Source: Streptomyces sp. LUP47B (GTDB taxonomy: Bacteria; Actinomycetota; Actinomycetes; Streptomycetales; Streptomycetaceae). From it: a stretch of DNA of 64,000 nucleotides. Of the stretch, positions 21,746-30,033 are shown in pieces. The position numbers and the translations under genes are program-made. The stretch covers positions 339,995 to 403,994 of the forward strand of contig NZ_MJAH01000004.1 in the NCBI RefSeq assembly GCF_001746295.1. The letters are read 5' to 3'. Each line of letters opens with the position of its first letter. Positions within the stretch are counted from its first letter, which is position 1. The notes under the pieces were generated by a model. The model made no database searches. It was given only the letters and a program-made list of their open reading frames with translations, and was not told the DNA's origin.

Positions 21746-24517
21746 TCAGCCGATCAGATGCAGCCCGTCTCCGAAATCGATGCGCGCGAGATCGGCGCGC
21801 GAGACGATACCGAGCTTGGGGAACACGTTGGCCAGGTGATGACCCACCGTGCGAGGACTGATCAGCAGCTGTGACCCGATCTCCCGGTTGGTGAGCCCCT
21901 GCGCGGCCAGCCGTGCGACTCTCAACTCCTGCGGCGTGAGGATGGCCGCGGTGTCCCGTACCGGTGCGGAGTCGCGGCGCGGGTGCTGCCCGGTCAGTTC
22001 CTGTTCGGCCCGGGTGCGGGCGAGCAGGGGCGCCGCGTCCAGTCGCCGGAAGGTTTCCGCCGCTTCGGCGAGCTGGGTCCGGGCGTCGGTACGGCGGCGG
22101 GCCCGCCGCAGCCACTCGCCGTAGAGGAGGCGCGTGCGGGCGTAGTTGAAGGGCCGCGACCGGGCTCCGGGAACATCCAGCGCAAGCCGGAACTGCTTCT
22201 CGGCGTCCGCTCCGGAGGCCAGCAGGGCATGGACGAGGTGCGTCGCGGAGATCGCCCACGCCGCCCCGGTCCGCTCGGCCCACCGCCGCAGCAGCCGGGC
22301 CTGTTCCTCGGCCGTCGCCCGCTGCCCTGCCTGGAGGGCCGCCTCGGCGGTGTCCGCCGCGGCGAGCACGGCGATGGTGGGGTGCGCGGAGTGGTGCCCG
22401 TGCTCGGTCAGCCGGACCAGGCGGTCGAGCGCCTCCTCGGACCGGCCGGCGAAGAGTGCCGACATGCCGAGGTTCCACTCCGCGCCGGCGCTGAAGACCA
22501 GCACCCCACGCGGCACCCATTCCTCGATGAACCGGGCGGCGAAGTCCGCGACGGTCCGCTCGTCGCCTCGCGCGGCTGCCAGCCATCCGAGACCGGCGCG
22601 GCACTGCGCGGCCAAGTGGTCGTCGCCGGTCCCCTCGGCCACTTGGAGCCCCTCGAGGGCGTTCGCCTCGGCCGAGGTCCACGAGCCTTGCGCGATGTCG
22701 GGCGCCACGGTCTGGGCCAGCGCCTGCGTCAGGGCAGTGACCTGGTCCGTGTGCCGCAGCGTGTCGGTCTGGCGGCGGAGCGCCTCCTGCAGGGCGGACT
22801 CGATGCCCCAGGCCACCGCCAGCGGTGCCGGTGGCATCAGGAGCCAGGAACTGCCGCTGAGCCGGGTGAGGATGTCAGCGACGGGGGCCCCGATCCGGTT
22901 CGGGTCATCGGTGCCGCCGACCCCGTCCACCGCCCACCACTGGCGCAGCAACGGCAGCAGATCGGCGTTCGGGAAGTCCCCTTGCGGGAGCCGCCGCTCG
23001 AGCCGCTGGAGCGCCTCGCGCTGGAGTGCGTCATGACTGGCCGCCCACGCCGCCCGCAGCGCCATGCTGCCGAGCTTCAGCGCCTGCCCGGGATCGGCCA
23101 CCCGCTCCATGTCGCGCGTCAGCTGACGGCAGGCGGTTTCCAGATCGCCGTGCGCGAACTCGATCAGCCCGCGCAACCCCTCGCTGAGATCCGCGACCGT
23201 GGTTGCGGAGGAGACCCCTTCGGCCCGCTCCAGCATGCCCCGCGCCGCGTCGACGTGGCCGGCCTCCCAGGCCGCCCTCGCCCCGTAGGACAGTCGCCGG
23301 GCCGCGTCGTCCGTGGCGGGTGACAGCCTCGCCGCACGCCGCAGGGCACGAGCCGCCGTGGCACAGCCGCCGCGCGCCCATGACCGTTGAGCCGACTCCT
23401 CCAGGAGCCGGGCCACCTGCTCGTCGGTTCCGCCCGCGGCCTCCGCGGCCGCGGCGAGGTGCCAGGGGCGCAGCTCGTCGGCGTACTCACCTGTCAGGAC
23501 GGACGCGAGCGCGCGATGAACCGTCTGCCGGTCCGTGGCCGGCGCCACGTCGTAGACCACCGCCCCCATGAGCGGGTGGCGGAAGCGGATCCGGCCGTCC
23601 GGGTCCGGGGTGAGCAGGCCCGAGTGCATCGCCTCGTCCCACGCGGCCGCGTCGAGGTCGAGCAGAACTCCGGCCTGGCGCAGGGTGGTTCGGTCGCTGC
23701 GGTCGTCGGCGGCCGTGAGGAGAAGGGCGGTGCGGGCAGGCGGGGACAGCCTCTCGGTACGGGCCCGGAAGGCACGGCGCAGGCGGGGTCCGACGGCGAT
23801 CCGGTCGTCGGCGTGAGGGTGCGTCGAGAGGTCGCCGGCCGCCATGGACGAGGGCAGCTCCTGGAGTGCGAGGGGATTTCCCGCTGCCGCGCGGACCGTG
23901 CGGCGGATCACTGCCTCGTCCGCGTGCGGAGCGACGGCACGGGCGAGGAGCCGGGCGTCCTCGTCGTCCAGCCCGCGGACCTCCATCGCCGCGAGCTTGT
24001 CCCAGGTTCCCCCGACGGGGTCGTCGTGTCCGCTGAGGAGCATGGCCACGGGCTCGTTGCTCAGTCGGCGAGCGGCGAAGGCCAGGCACTGCGCGGACGG
24101 TTCGTCCAGCCACTGGGCGTCGTCGGCGACGATGAGCACCGGCCGCTCCTTGGCCAGCTCGCCGACGAGCGTGGTTACGGCCACACCGATCAGAAACCGG
24201 TCCGCCACGTCGGTGCTGGTACCGAGCGCCCCGTTCAGGGCCTTGGCCTGCGGCTGCGGGAGCGTGCTGATCCGCTCCGTCACCGGCCACAGCAGTTCGT
24301 GCAGCGCGGCGAAGGCCAGCTCCGACTCAAGACGGGTACCGCGGCATCTCAGGACGGTGAAGTCCGCGGCGGCCGAATCGGCCACGTGGTCGAGCAGGGC
24401 GGTCTTACCGATGCCGGGGTCGCCCCACACCGTCAGGGCCGCGCCGGTTCCTTGACGGGCACCGTCAAGGAACCGGTCAAGGGCTGCCTGCTCCCGGCGC
24501 CGTCCGTACAGATCCAT
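21746..24517 (-). CDS. LuxR-family ATP-binding regulator (LAL type)
   Basis: This 923-residue regulator has an N-terminal AAA-like NTPase (Walker A GDPGIGKT at 32-39, Walker B VLIVADDAQWLDEPS near 125), a long helical TPR-like middle and a LuxR DNA-binding domain in the last 65 residues (LTPQELRVARLAAQGLTNRE, then IGSQLLISPRTVGHHLANVF). This is the full LAL architecture. Such activators often control secondary metabolism or catabolic genes and need ATP and a ligand. The neighbouring MFS gene and crotonases are on the same strand but separated by 193 bp. No biosynthetic cluster is visible nearby. Confidence 0.93.
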   Translation of the reverse strand: MDLYGRRREQAALDRFLDGARQGTGAALTVWGDPGIGKTALLDHVADSAAADFTVLRCRGTRLESELAFAALHELLWPVTERISTLPQPQAKALNGALGTSTDVADRFLIGVAVTTLVGELAKERPVLIVADDAQWLDEPSAQCLAFAARRLSNEPVAMLLSGHDDPVGGTWDKLAAMEVRGLDDEDARLLARAVAPHADEAVIRRTVRAAAGNPLALQELPSSMAAGDLSTHPHADDRIAVGPRLRRAFRARTERLSPPARTALLLTAADDRSDRTTLRQAGVLLDLDAAAWDEAMHSGLLTPDPDGRIRFRHPLMGAVVYDVAPATDRQTVHRALASVLTGEYADELRPWHLAAAAEAAGGTDEQVARLLEESAQRSWARGGCATAARALRRAARLSPATDDAARRLSYGARAAWEAGHVDAARGMLERAEGVSSATTVADLSEGLRGLIEFAHGDLETACRQLTRDMERVADPGQALKLGSMALRAAWAASHDALQREALQRLERRLPQGDFPNADLLPLLRQWWAVDGVGGTDDPNRIGAPVADILTRLSGSSWLLMPPAPLAVAWGIESALQEALRRQTDTLRHTDQVTALTQALAQTVAPDIAQGSWTSAEANALEGLQVAEGTGDDHLAAQCRAGLGWLAAARGDERTVADFAARFIEEWVPRGVLVFSAGAEWNLGMSALFAGRSEEALDRLVRLTEHGHHSAHPTIAVLAAADTAEAALQAGQRATAEEQARLLRRWAERTGAAWAISATHLVHALLASGADAEKQFRLALDVPGARSRPFNYARTRLLYGEWLRRARRRTDARTQLAEAAETFRRLDAAPLLARTRAEQELTGQHPRRDSAPVRDTAAILTPQELRVARLAAQGLTNREIGSQLLISPRTVGHHLANVFPKLGIVSRADLARIDFGDGLHLIG

Positions 24518-24611
24518 TTGTTTGAAAGCTTAAAGGGCTGCTGTCTCCCGCAGCCAGTGCCGACGACCCGGGTTCAACGACACCTGGCCAAATCTTGACT
24601 GACACGGTGAC

Positions 24612-24645
24612 GGAGTCGTCTTCCTCGCGGAGTCGTCTTCCTCGC
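24612..24645. repeat. 17-bp perfect tandem duplication
   Basis: GGAGTCGTCTTCCTCGC occurs twice back to back (24612-24628 and 24629-24645) in the gap between the MFS stop and the LAL start. It may be a simple slippage duplication or a doubled binding site in the LAL promoter region. Confidence 0.7.
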
Positions 24646-24710
24646 TTTTTCGTAGCGCCGGGCGTGATCAGTGCGCTCACGTCCCGCGGCGTGCGCTCTC
24701 GATCCGGGTG

Positions 24711-26150
24711 TCAGGTGGTGACGGGGGCTCCGGCCGGGGTGCTTCCCGGGGCGTGGTCGGTGGCTTTGTGCCTGCGGGGCATGAGCAGGGCCACGGCCGC
24801 TGCCAGGGCGACCGCGCCGGCGCCGGTCCAGAGTGCGGGGATCAGGCCGTCCACGAACTGTGAGGCGGATCCGTAGCCGCCCTGGGCGGAGAAGACGGCG
24901 GCCAGTGAGGCGACGCCGATGGCGCCGCCGACCTCGCGGATGGCGTTGTTGGCGCCGGAGGCGATGCCCTGTTCTTCGGGGCGGACGGTGCTCAGGACGA
25001 GGTTGGCGCTGGGGGCGAAGAACATGCCCAGGCCGATGCCGCAGACGATCAGTGCGGGCAGCATGTGGCTGTAGACCTCGTGCGGCTGGACGGTGAGGGC
25101 CCACAGGCCGAGGCCGATGGCGTTCAGGGTCATGCCGGCGGTGACGACGGGTGCGCCGCCGATGCGGTCGGACAGTGCCCCGGCCAGGGGTCCGGCGATC
25201 ATGGGCATGGCGGTCCAGGGCAGCATCCGGATGCCGGCCTGCATGGGTGAGTAGCCGCCGACGGTCTGCAGGTACTGGCTGAGCAGGAAGATCGACCCGA
25301 ACATGCCGAGCAGCATCAGCAGGCTGGCGGCGTTGATGGCGCTGAAGGAGCGGTGACGGAACAGGCGCATCGGCAGCATCGGGCTCTTGGCGCGCAGCTC
25401 GTACAGGACGAAGCCGACGAGCAGGGCGGTGCCGGTGAAGAAGCCGCCCAGTACCGGGGTGCTGGTCCAGCCGTCGGCATTGCCGCGCACCAGGGCGTAG
25501 ACGATGCCGAACAGGCCGCCGCTGGCCAGGACGGTGCCGACGAGGTCGAGGGTGGGGTTGGGGCCGCGGCTCTCGTTCAGCCGCAGCAGGGCGAAGGGGA
25601 TCAGTGCCAGGCCGAGGGGGACGTTGACCCAGAAGATCCACTGCCAGGAGAGGTTCTCGGTGAGCGCGCCGCCGATGAGCGGTCCGGTGGCCACCGCGAT
25701 GCCACTGGCCGCGCCCCAGACACCCAGGGCCGCGCCGCGCCGTTCGGCGGGGACGGCGGCCGAGAGCAGGGTGAGCGTCAGCGGCGTCACGATCGCGGAC
25801 CCGACGCCCTGGGCCGCACGCGCGGCGATCAGTTCGCCCATGCCCGGTGCGAGTGCGGCGGCGGCTGAGGCGGTGGTGAAGATCGCGAGTCCGATGGCGA
25901 ACATTTTCCGGCGGCCGAAGCGGTCACCGAGGGAGGCGCCGAACATGAGCAGGACGGCGAAGGTGAGGGTGTAGGCGCTGACCGTCCATTCGAGGTCTTC
26001 GAGTCCGCCGCCGAGGTCCTTGCGGATGGAGGGGAGGGCGGTGGTGACGATCAGGTTGTCGAGCGCGGTGATGAATCCGGCCGCGCTGGTGATGACCACG
26101 GCCCAGACGGCGCTGCCGCCCCGAACCCGTTGCTCGCGTTGCTGTTTCAT
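24711..26150 (-). CDS. MFS transporter, DHA2 family (EmrB/QacA-like)
   Basis: This 479-residue membrane protein has about 14 helices. It has motif A (GDRFGRRKM, about 75-83), a motif C-like ASGIAVATGPLIGGALT and the family-typical TTALPSIRKDLG and NVPLGLALIPFALL. These mark proton-driven drug exporters of the DHA2 branch. The ATG at 26150 opens MKQQREQRVRGGSAVWAVV; the frame continues upstream only into the dehydrogenase remnant. It may export a toxic intermediate or antibiotic. The 3' end is 193 bp from the LAL gene. Confidence 0.93.
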   Translation of the reverse strand: MKQQREQRVRGGSAVWAVVITSAAGFITALDNLIVTTALPSIRKDLGGGLEDLEWTVSAYTLTFAVLLMFGASLGDRFGRRKMFAIGLAIFTTASAAAALAPGMGELIAARAAQGVGSAIVTPLTLTLLSAAVPAERRGAALGVWGAASGIAVATGPLIGGALTENLSWQWIFWVNVPLGLALIPFALLRLNESRGPNPTLDLVGTVLASGGLFGIVYALVRGNADGWTSTPVLGGFFTGTALLVGFVLYELRAKSPMLPMRLFRHRSFSAINAASLLMLLGMFGSIFLLSQYLQTVGGYSPMQAGIRMLPWTAMPMIAGPLAGALSDRIGGAPVVTAGMTLNAIGLGLWALTVQPHEVYSHMLPALIVCGIGLGMFFAPSANLVLSTVRPEEQGIASGANNAIREVGGAIGVASLAAVFSAQGGYGSASQFVDGLIPALWTGAGAVALAAAVALLMPRRHKATDHAPGSTPAGAPVTT

Positions 26151-26385
26151 GGCGTTCCCTGCATTTCCCTGGCAGACGTACTGGGCGATGGATCGATGAC
26201 GTGAACGCCGGCGGAGACGCCCCCGGCGAGGGCGGCCCGCGCCCGGCGGGCGGAGTCGTCGGCGACGAACTCGTAGGCACCGGTGGCGATGCCGCCGACG
26301 GCGATCCGGGCGATGTCGGTGGGGCCCGGACCTGGGCGCGTCGACGGCCCGGACCATGTCGGTCCGCGCGGCAGACTCGCCTGTG
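26147..26385 (-). pseudogene. Short-chain dehydrogenase, C-terminal remnant with frameshift
   Basis: One minus-strand frame reads TDMVRAVDAPRSGP; after one frame change in a run of G and C (near 26327) it becomes PTDIARIAVGGIATGAYEFV then ADDSARRARAALAGG. This is the end of an SDR enzyme (the T-D-M after the active-site region and the final helix 'ADIAR...GIxAGxYEV'). The Rossmann fold and YxxxK are absent. It lies between the MFS and crotonase genes, its stop overlapping the MFS start. Confidence 0.65.
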
Positions 26386-26396
26386 GCGAGAAGGGA

Positions 26397-27227
26397 TCAG
26401 GAGCTCTGGTTGGCCAGGCCGACGTACTCGCCCAAGTGGTATTCGACATCGAGACCCTTGTCGGCGATCAGCGCGCCGAGCGCCACAGCACGAGCCAGGA
26501 ATCCCGGGTTGGTCAGCGAGTCCACGAACCCGCCGTAGCCGGCGATCAGGTCCGTGTCCGGCGGCAGTGTCGCTCGGTTGACCATCGACTTCGCGGTCGT
26601 CAATGCCTGCCGGTCGAAGGAGGCGAGGCGGGCGACCGTCGCGTCGACGAAGGCGTCGAGTTCCGCGTCGGGCAGGGCCCGGGTGACCCACCCCCAGCGC
26701 TCGGCCACGTCGGCGTCGTAGTCGACGCTGGTGAGAATGGCCTCGAGCGCCCGGTCACGGCCGATGGATCGGGGGAGTCGCTCGGTTCCGCCTCCACCGG
26801 GAACGATTCCGATGCCGACCTCGGGCTGGCCGAAGACGGCCTTCTCGCGACTGGCGTACCGCAGGTCGCAGGCGAGGGCCAGCTCGTTGCCGGCGCCGCG
26901 GGTGCGACCACGGATGGCCGCGATGCTGACGTACGAGGCCTTGCTCAACCGCAGGACCATGTCGGTCCACACCGGCGGGTCGTCCTCGTGCCGGGGTACG
27001 GGCAGGTCGCCCGCCGCGGCGCCGTCGAAATGGTTGATGAAGAAGTCGGGGACCTCGCTGGAGAAGACGACGACCTGGATGTCCGGGTCCTCGTCCAACC
27101 CGCAGACGATTTCGTGCAGCCTCACCACGGCCTCGGGAACCATGAGGTTCACAGGAGGATTGGCGAACGTGATCCTGGCGGTCCGCGGGGTGGTGCGCTC
27201 GAGGCGGATCGTGCTGGGCTGACTCAT
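26397..27227 (-). CDS. Enoyl-CoA hydratase/isomerase family protein
   Basis: This 276-residue crotonase-fold protein has ARITFANPPVNLMVPEAVVR, the oxyanion-hole segment IAAIRGRTRGAGNELALACD, and the conserved FGQPEVGIGIVPGGGGTERL, with Glu in the usual first catalytic position. The segment RALEAILTS carries a Glu where many true hydratases have their second. The start follows GGAGG. It is upstream of the SDR remnant and MFS gene and close to a second crotonase gene, so a broken short fatty or aromatic acyl-CoA pathway is possible. Confidence 0.9.
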   Translation of the reverse strand: MSQPSTIRLERTTPRTARITFANPPVNLMVPEAVVRLHEIVCGLDEDPDIQVVVFSSEVPDFFINHFDGAAAGDLPVPRHEDDPPVWTDMVLRLSKASYVSIAAIRGRTRGAGNELALACDLRYASREKAVFGQPEVGIGIVPGGGGTERLPRSIGRDRALEAILTSVDYDADVAERWGWVTRALPDAELDAFVDATVARLASFDRQALTTAKSMVNRATLPPDTDLIAGYGGFVDSLTNPGFLARAVALGALIADKGLDVEYHLGEYVGLANQSS

Positions 27228-27342
27228 GGGAGGCCTCCGTTTCGTAGCGGGCAGTGGTTTTGGGCGGCAGACAAGAAGCAGTCGTTTCGGTCACGAAGTT
27301 CGGAGAGGGCCGAGCGGGACGAGGTCACCGCATCGACCCGGG

Positions 27343-28320
27343 CTACTCGCTCGGGGTACTTCCGAATCGCCCGGCGCGGAGTGCTCGCGCGTACGTCTCA
27401 GGATTCAAGAGAGGGAGTTCGCCAGTGGCGTCCGTGGTGGCGATGTATTCCAGCATTCGCCTCTGGGCTTCCTTCGACTGATCTCTGACGAGGAACTCGG
27501 CGTGCTCGAACTGCAATCCGTCCTCGAGCGAAAGGGAGCTGCCGAAGTAGATGGACCGCTTGATGGCTCCGAGGGATTTCTTCGAGCGCAGGCTCAGATA
27601 CTCTGCGCGCTCGATCGACCGTGAGAGGACCTTTTCCTTGGGCACCACTTCGTCGACCGCACCGAGTGAGAGAGCCTCCGCAGGCGTGAACGGCCTGCCT
27701 TCGAGAACGGTGACCAACGTCTGATGAGTACCGATCAGACGAGGCAGTCGCTGAGAGCCGCCGCCACCCGGTGTCAGTGCGAGCAGGACTTCTGTCAGGC
27801 CGATGACGTGGTCGCCGTCGTCCGCCATGATGCGCAGATCGCAGGCAAATGCCAGTTCCGCGCCGACGGCAAGTGCCGAACCGTTCAGTGCCGCGACGAA
27901 GATGGTGCCACTTGCGTTCATCTTCAGGAAAGTGGCATGGAACGTGTCGAGCTGCAGAAGTGTCTTGAGCCGGGTCATCCCCGCGAGCGTTCTGACAACC
28001 GGCACTCGGTTGATGAGTCTCGCCGTGCGCGCCACGAGCCTGGCGATGCGCGTGTTGATCGGCGGGAATCCAGTGCCACCTTCTTGTAGCCAGCGCACAT
28101 CGGAATGACTCAAGAAGCGGTCGGGATGCGTACCGGTGAAGACGACCGCGCGGATGTCCGGATCGCGGTCCGCTCGATCGACCAGCTCTTTCAGCTGCTT
28201 GGTGATCTCGGGATCGAACAACGCATGCGGGCCTCCGTCGATACGGGCGACAAGCACCCCGGCTCGGCCCTCGACGGCAATATGTCCTGCGGGCTGCGAG
28301 CTACTTGGCGACGTGCCCAT
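27343..28320 (-). CDS. Crotonase-superfamily protein of lower GC content
   Basis: This 325-residue protein is longer than most crotonases. It reads LVARIDGGPHALFDPEITKQ, IFVAALNGSALAVGAELAFA and VIGLTEVLLALTPGGGGSQR, so the fold is clear. In the helix after this block, where many hydratases have their second Glu, it has QTLVTVLEG without it, so hydratase activity is doubtful. An insertion of about 40 residues (RIARLVARTARLINRVPVV) lies before the oxyanion loop. Its GC content and codon use look lower than those of its neighbours, hinting at a separate origin. The gene starts 115 bp upstream of the other crotonase gene. Confidence 0.87.
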   Translation of the reverse strand: MGTSPSSSQPAGHIAVEGRAGVLVARIDGGPHALFDPEITKQLKELVDRADRDPDIRAVVFTGTHPDRFLSHSDVRWLQEGGTGFPPINTRIARLVARTARLINRVPVVRTLAGMTRLKTLLQLDTFHATFLKMNASGTIFVAALNGSALAVGAELAFACDLRIMADDGDHVIGLTEVLLALTPGGGGSQRLPRLIGTHQTLVTVLEGRPFTPAEALSLGAVDEVVPKEKVLSRSIERAEYLSLRSKKSLGAIKRSIYFGSSLSLEDGLQFEHAEFLVRDQSKEAQRRMLEYIATTDATGELPLLNPETYARALRAGRFGSTPSE

Positions 28321-28636
28321 ATGGTCCTCCGTTGCATGTCGTCTCCCGTGGTGCGCGCGGGAGTGCGCTGACCACGCCTGACGCTACGGACAGCGGGCTG
28401 CGAGCGGATCTGTCGTCGTATCGGTCACGGAGGGGGCGCCGCGCCGTACCGGAACGCTGAGACCTCCGCTCGGTACACCCGCTCCGGTTCCGCAATGCGC
28501 CTGCCCGGACCGGTCGCCGCTCGTCCCGCCGCGTAACCGCCCCGCATCGGTGAGGTGTTGGCGCCGGGGGAGGGCAGCCGCTTCCGTTCCGCGGGCGGGG
28601 AACCGCGCGCCACCTGGTCGAAGCAGGCCCGCGAAG

Positions 28637-28678
28637 CTAACTGTTAAGAACCTTGACAGTTAGGTGGTCTAGTCCAAT
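28637..28678 (+). promoter_or_regulatory. Chitinase promoter with DasR-like (dre) operator and inverted repeat
   Basis: TGGTCTAGTCCA at 28665-28676 differs by one base from the core TGGTCTAGACCA of DasR-responsive elements, which control chitin and N-acetylglucosamine genes in Streptomyces. TTGACA at 28653-28658 is a good -35. An 8-bp inverted repeat, CTAACTGT (28637-28644) and ACAGTTAG (28656-28663), overlaps that -35. The operator is 82-95 bp before the chitinase start. The rest of the 28321-28759 gap shows no gene. Confidence 0.65.
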
Positions 28679-28759
28679 CATTGGGCCACGGTTCATCCCG
28701 CGGTTCTCCATTCCGCAGTCCCCGCTGTCCCCGCATGCCCTTTCCCCATGGGAGCGTCA

Positions 28760-29839
28760 GTGAGACGACCTGGTCACCTTCGTGCGTTGCTGTCCTGTCT
28801 GAGCGTGAGCGCTCTGTCCGCCGGGCTCGTCGGACTCGGGGGAGGGGGCGCGCTCGCGGCGCCGTCCTCGCCCTCGCTCCCGGCCTTCGGCAAGCCCCTG
28901 CCCGCCCAAGTGGCGGCGCCCTACTTCGAGTCGTGGACCGGCGAGAGCCCGGCCGCACTCGCCGCGGCCTCCGGAAACAAGTACCTCACGATGGCCTTCC
29001 TCCAGACGGCCACGGCCGGTTCGTGCACCGCCTACTGGAACGGCGCGACGGATCAGCCGATCTCGAAGGCGTCCTTCGGCCGTGACATCGCCACCATCCA
29101 GGCGCGCGGCGGCGACGTCATCCCCTCCTTCGGCGGCTGGTCCGCGGACACGACCGGCACCGAACTGGCCGACAGCTGCACCAGCGTCGACGCCATCGCC
29201 GAGGTGTTCAAGAGCCTCGTCACGACGTACGGCATCAGCCGCATCGACCTCGACGTCGAGGGCGATTCCATCAACAACGCCGCCGGGATCGACCGCCGCA
29301 ACAAGGCGATAGCCAAGGTCCAACGCTGGGCCGAACGCACCGGCCGCACCGTGCAGTTCTCCTACACCCTCCCGACCTCCACGAAAGGCCTCGAGGCCAA
29401 CGGCCTCGCCGTGCTCCAGAACGCCGTCGACAACGGCGCCCGCCTCGATGTCGTCAACCTCATGACGTTCGACTACTACGACGGCGCCACGCACGACATG
29501 GCGGCCGACACCAGGACGGCCGCCGAGGGACTGCACGCCCAGCTCGCCGCGCTCTACCCGCACAAGACCTCCGCGAAGCTGTGGAGCATGATCGGCGTCA
29601 TCGAGATGCCCGGCATCGACGACTACGGCCCCGAGGAGACCTTCACCGTCGAGAACGCGGTCGCGGTGGAGCAGTGGGCCGAGGCCAAGAAGATCAACAC
29701 CCTCTCCTTCTGGGCACTCCAGCGCGACAACGGCGGCTGCCCGGGCACCGGCGGCTCCGACTCCTGCTCCGGCATCGGCCAGGACACCTGGGCCTTCAGT
29801 CACGCCTTCGAGAAGTTCACGAGCGGCGCTCGCAAGTAG
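28760..29839 (+). CDS. Secreted chitinase-like protein, GH18 family
   Basis: This 359-residue exported enzyme has a signal peptide (RRPGHLRALLSCLSVSALSA ... ALAA, with cleavage near APSSPS). The GH18 barrel begins VAAPYFESWTGESPAAL, a common opening in bacterial single-domain chitinases. The active site is RIDLDVEGD, giving the DxDxE signature. Other family strands are GGDVIPSFGGWSAD, LDVVNLMTFDYYDG and TLSFWALQRDNGG. No chitin-binding module is seen. I prefer the GTG at 28760, which follows GGAG, over the ATG at 28748, which has no ribosome site. A DasR-like site upstream suggests induction by chitin breakdown products. Confidence 0.9.
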   Translation: MRRPGHLRALLSCLSVSALSAGLVGLGGGGALAAPSSPSLPAFGKPLPAQVAAPYFESWTGESPAALAAASGNKYLTMAFLQTATAGSCTAYWNGATDQPISKASFGRDIATIQARGGDVIPSFGGWSADTTGTELADSCTSVDAIAEVFKSLVTTYGISRIDLDVEGDSINNAAGIDRRNKAIAKVQRWAERTGRTVQFSYTLPTSTKGLEANGLAVLQNAVDNGARLDVVNLMTFDYYDGATHDMAADTRTAAEGLHAQLAALYPHKTSAKLWSMIGVIEMPGIDDYGPEETFTVENAVAVEQWAEAKKINTLSFWALQRDNGGCPGTGGSDSCSGIGQDTWAFSHAFEKFTSGARK

Positions 29840-29857
29840 CGGGACAGCCCGAAAGAC

Positions 29858-29892
29858 GAGGGCCCGGTGCGCGGGATGCGCACCGGGCCCTC
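29858..29892. terminator. Stem-loop terminator after the chitinase gene
   Basis: GAGGGCCCGGTGCGC (29858-29872) and GCGCACCGGGCCCTC (29878-29892) form a perfect 15-bp stem with a GGGAT loop, 19 bp after the stop codon. Confidence 0.85.
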
Positions 29893-29916
29893 GGCACACC
29901 GATTTCGCTACAAGTT

Positions 29917-29930
29917 CCGAAATTATTCGG
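29917..29930. promoter_or_regulatory. AT-rich palindrome upstream of sugar ABC operon
   Basis: CCGAA-ATTA-TTCGG forms a 5-bp inverted repeat with an AT centre, 104-117 bp before the binding-protein start. It is the only clear symmetric element in the 141-bp gap after the terminator. It could be the site of the ROK regulator encoded in the operon, but this is only position-based. Confidence 0.3.
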
Positions 29931-30033
29931 GGCGAGGACCGCCACGTGGCCGAAACACGCGGTTCATAGCGTCGGGACACACCACGCCACCGCCCTCAGT
30001 ACTCGTGAGGAATCTCGTGTCACAGGAGTCCCC

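Noticed and set aside
21746..28320. Secondary-metabolite gene cluster, suggested by LAL regulator, MFS pump and crotonases
   Set aside because: No synthase, cyclase or tailoring set is present; the genes fit catabolism or export, and several neighbours are remnants.
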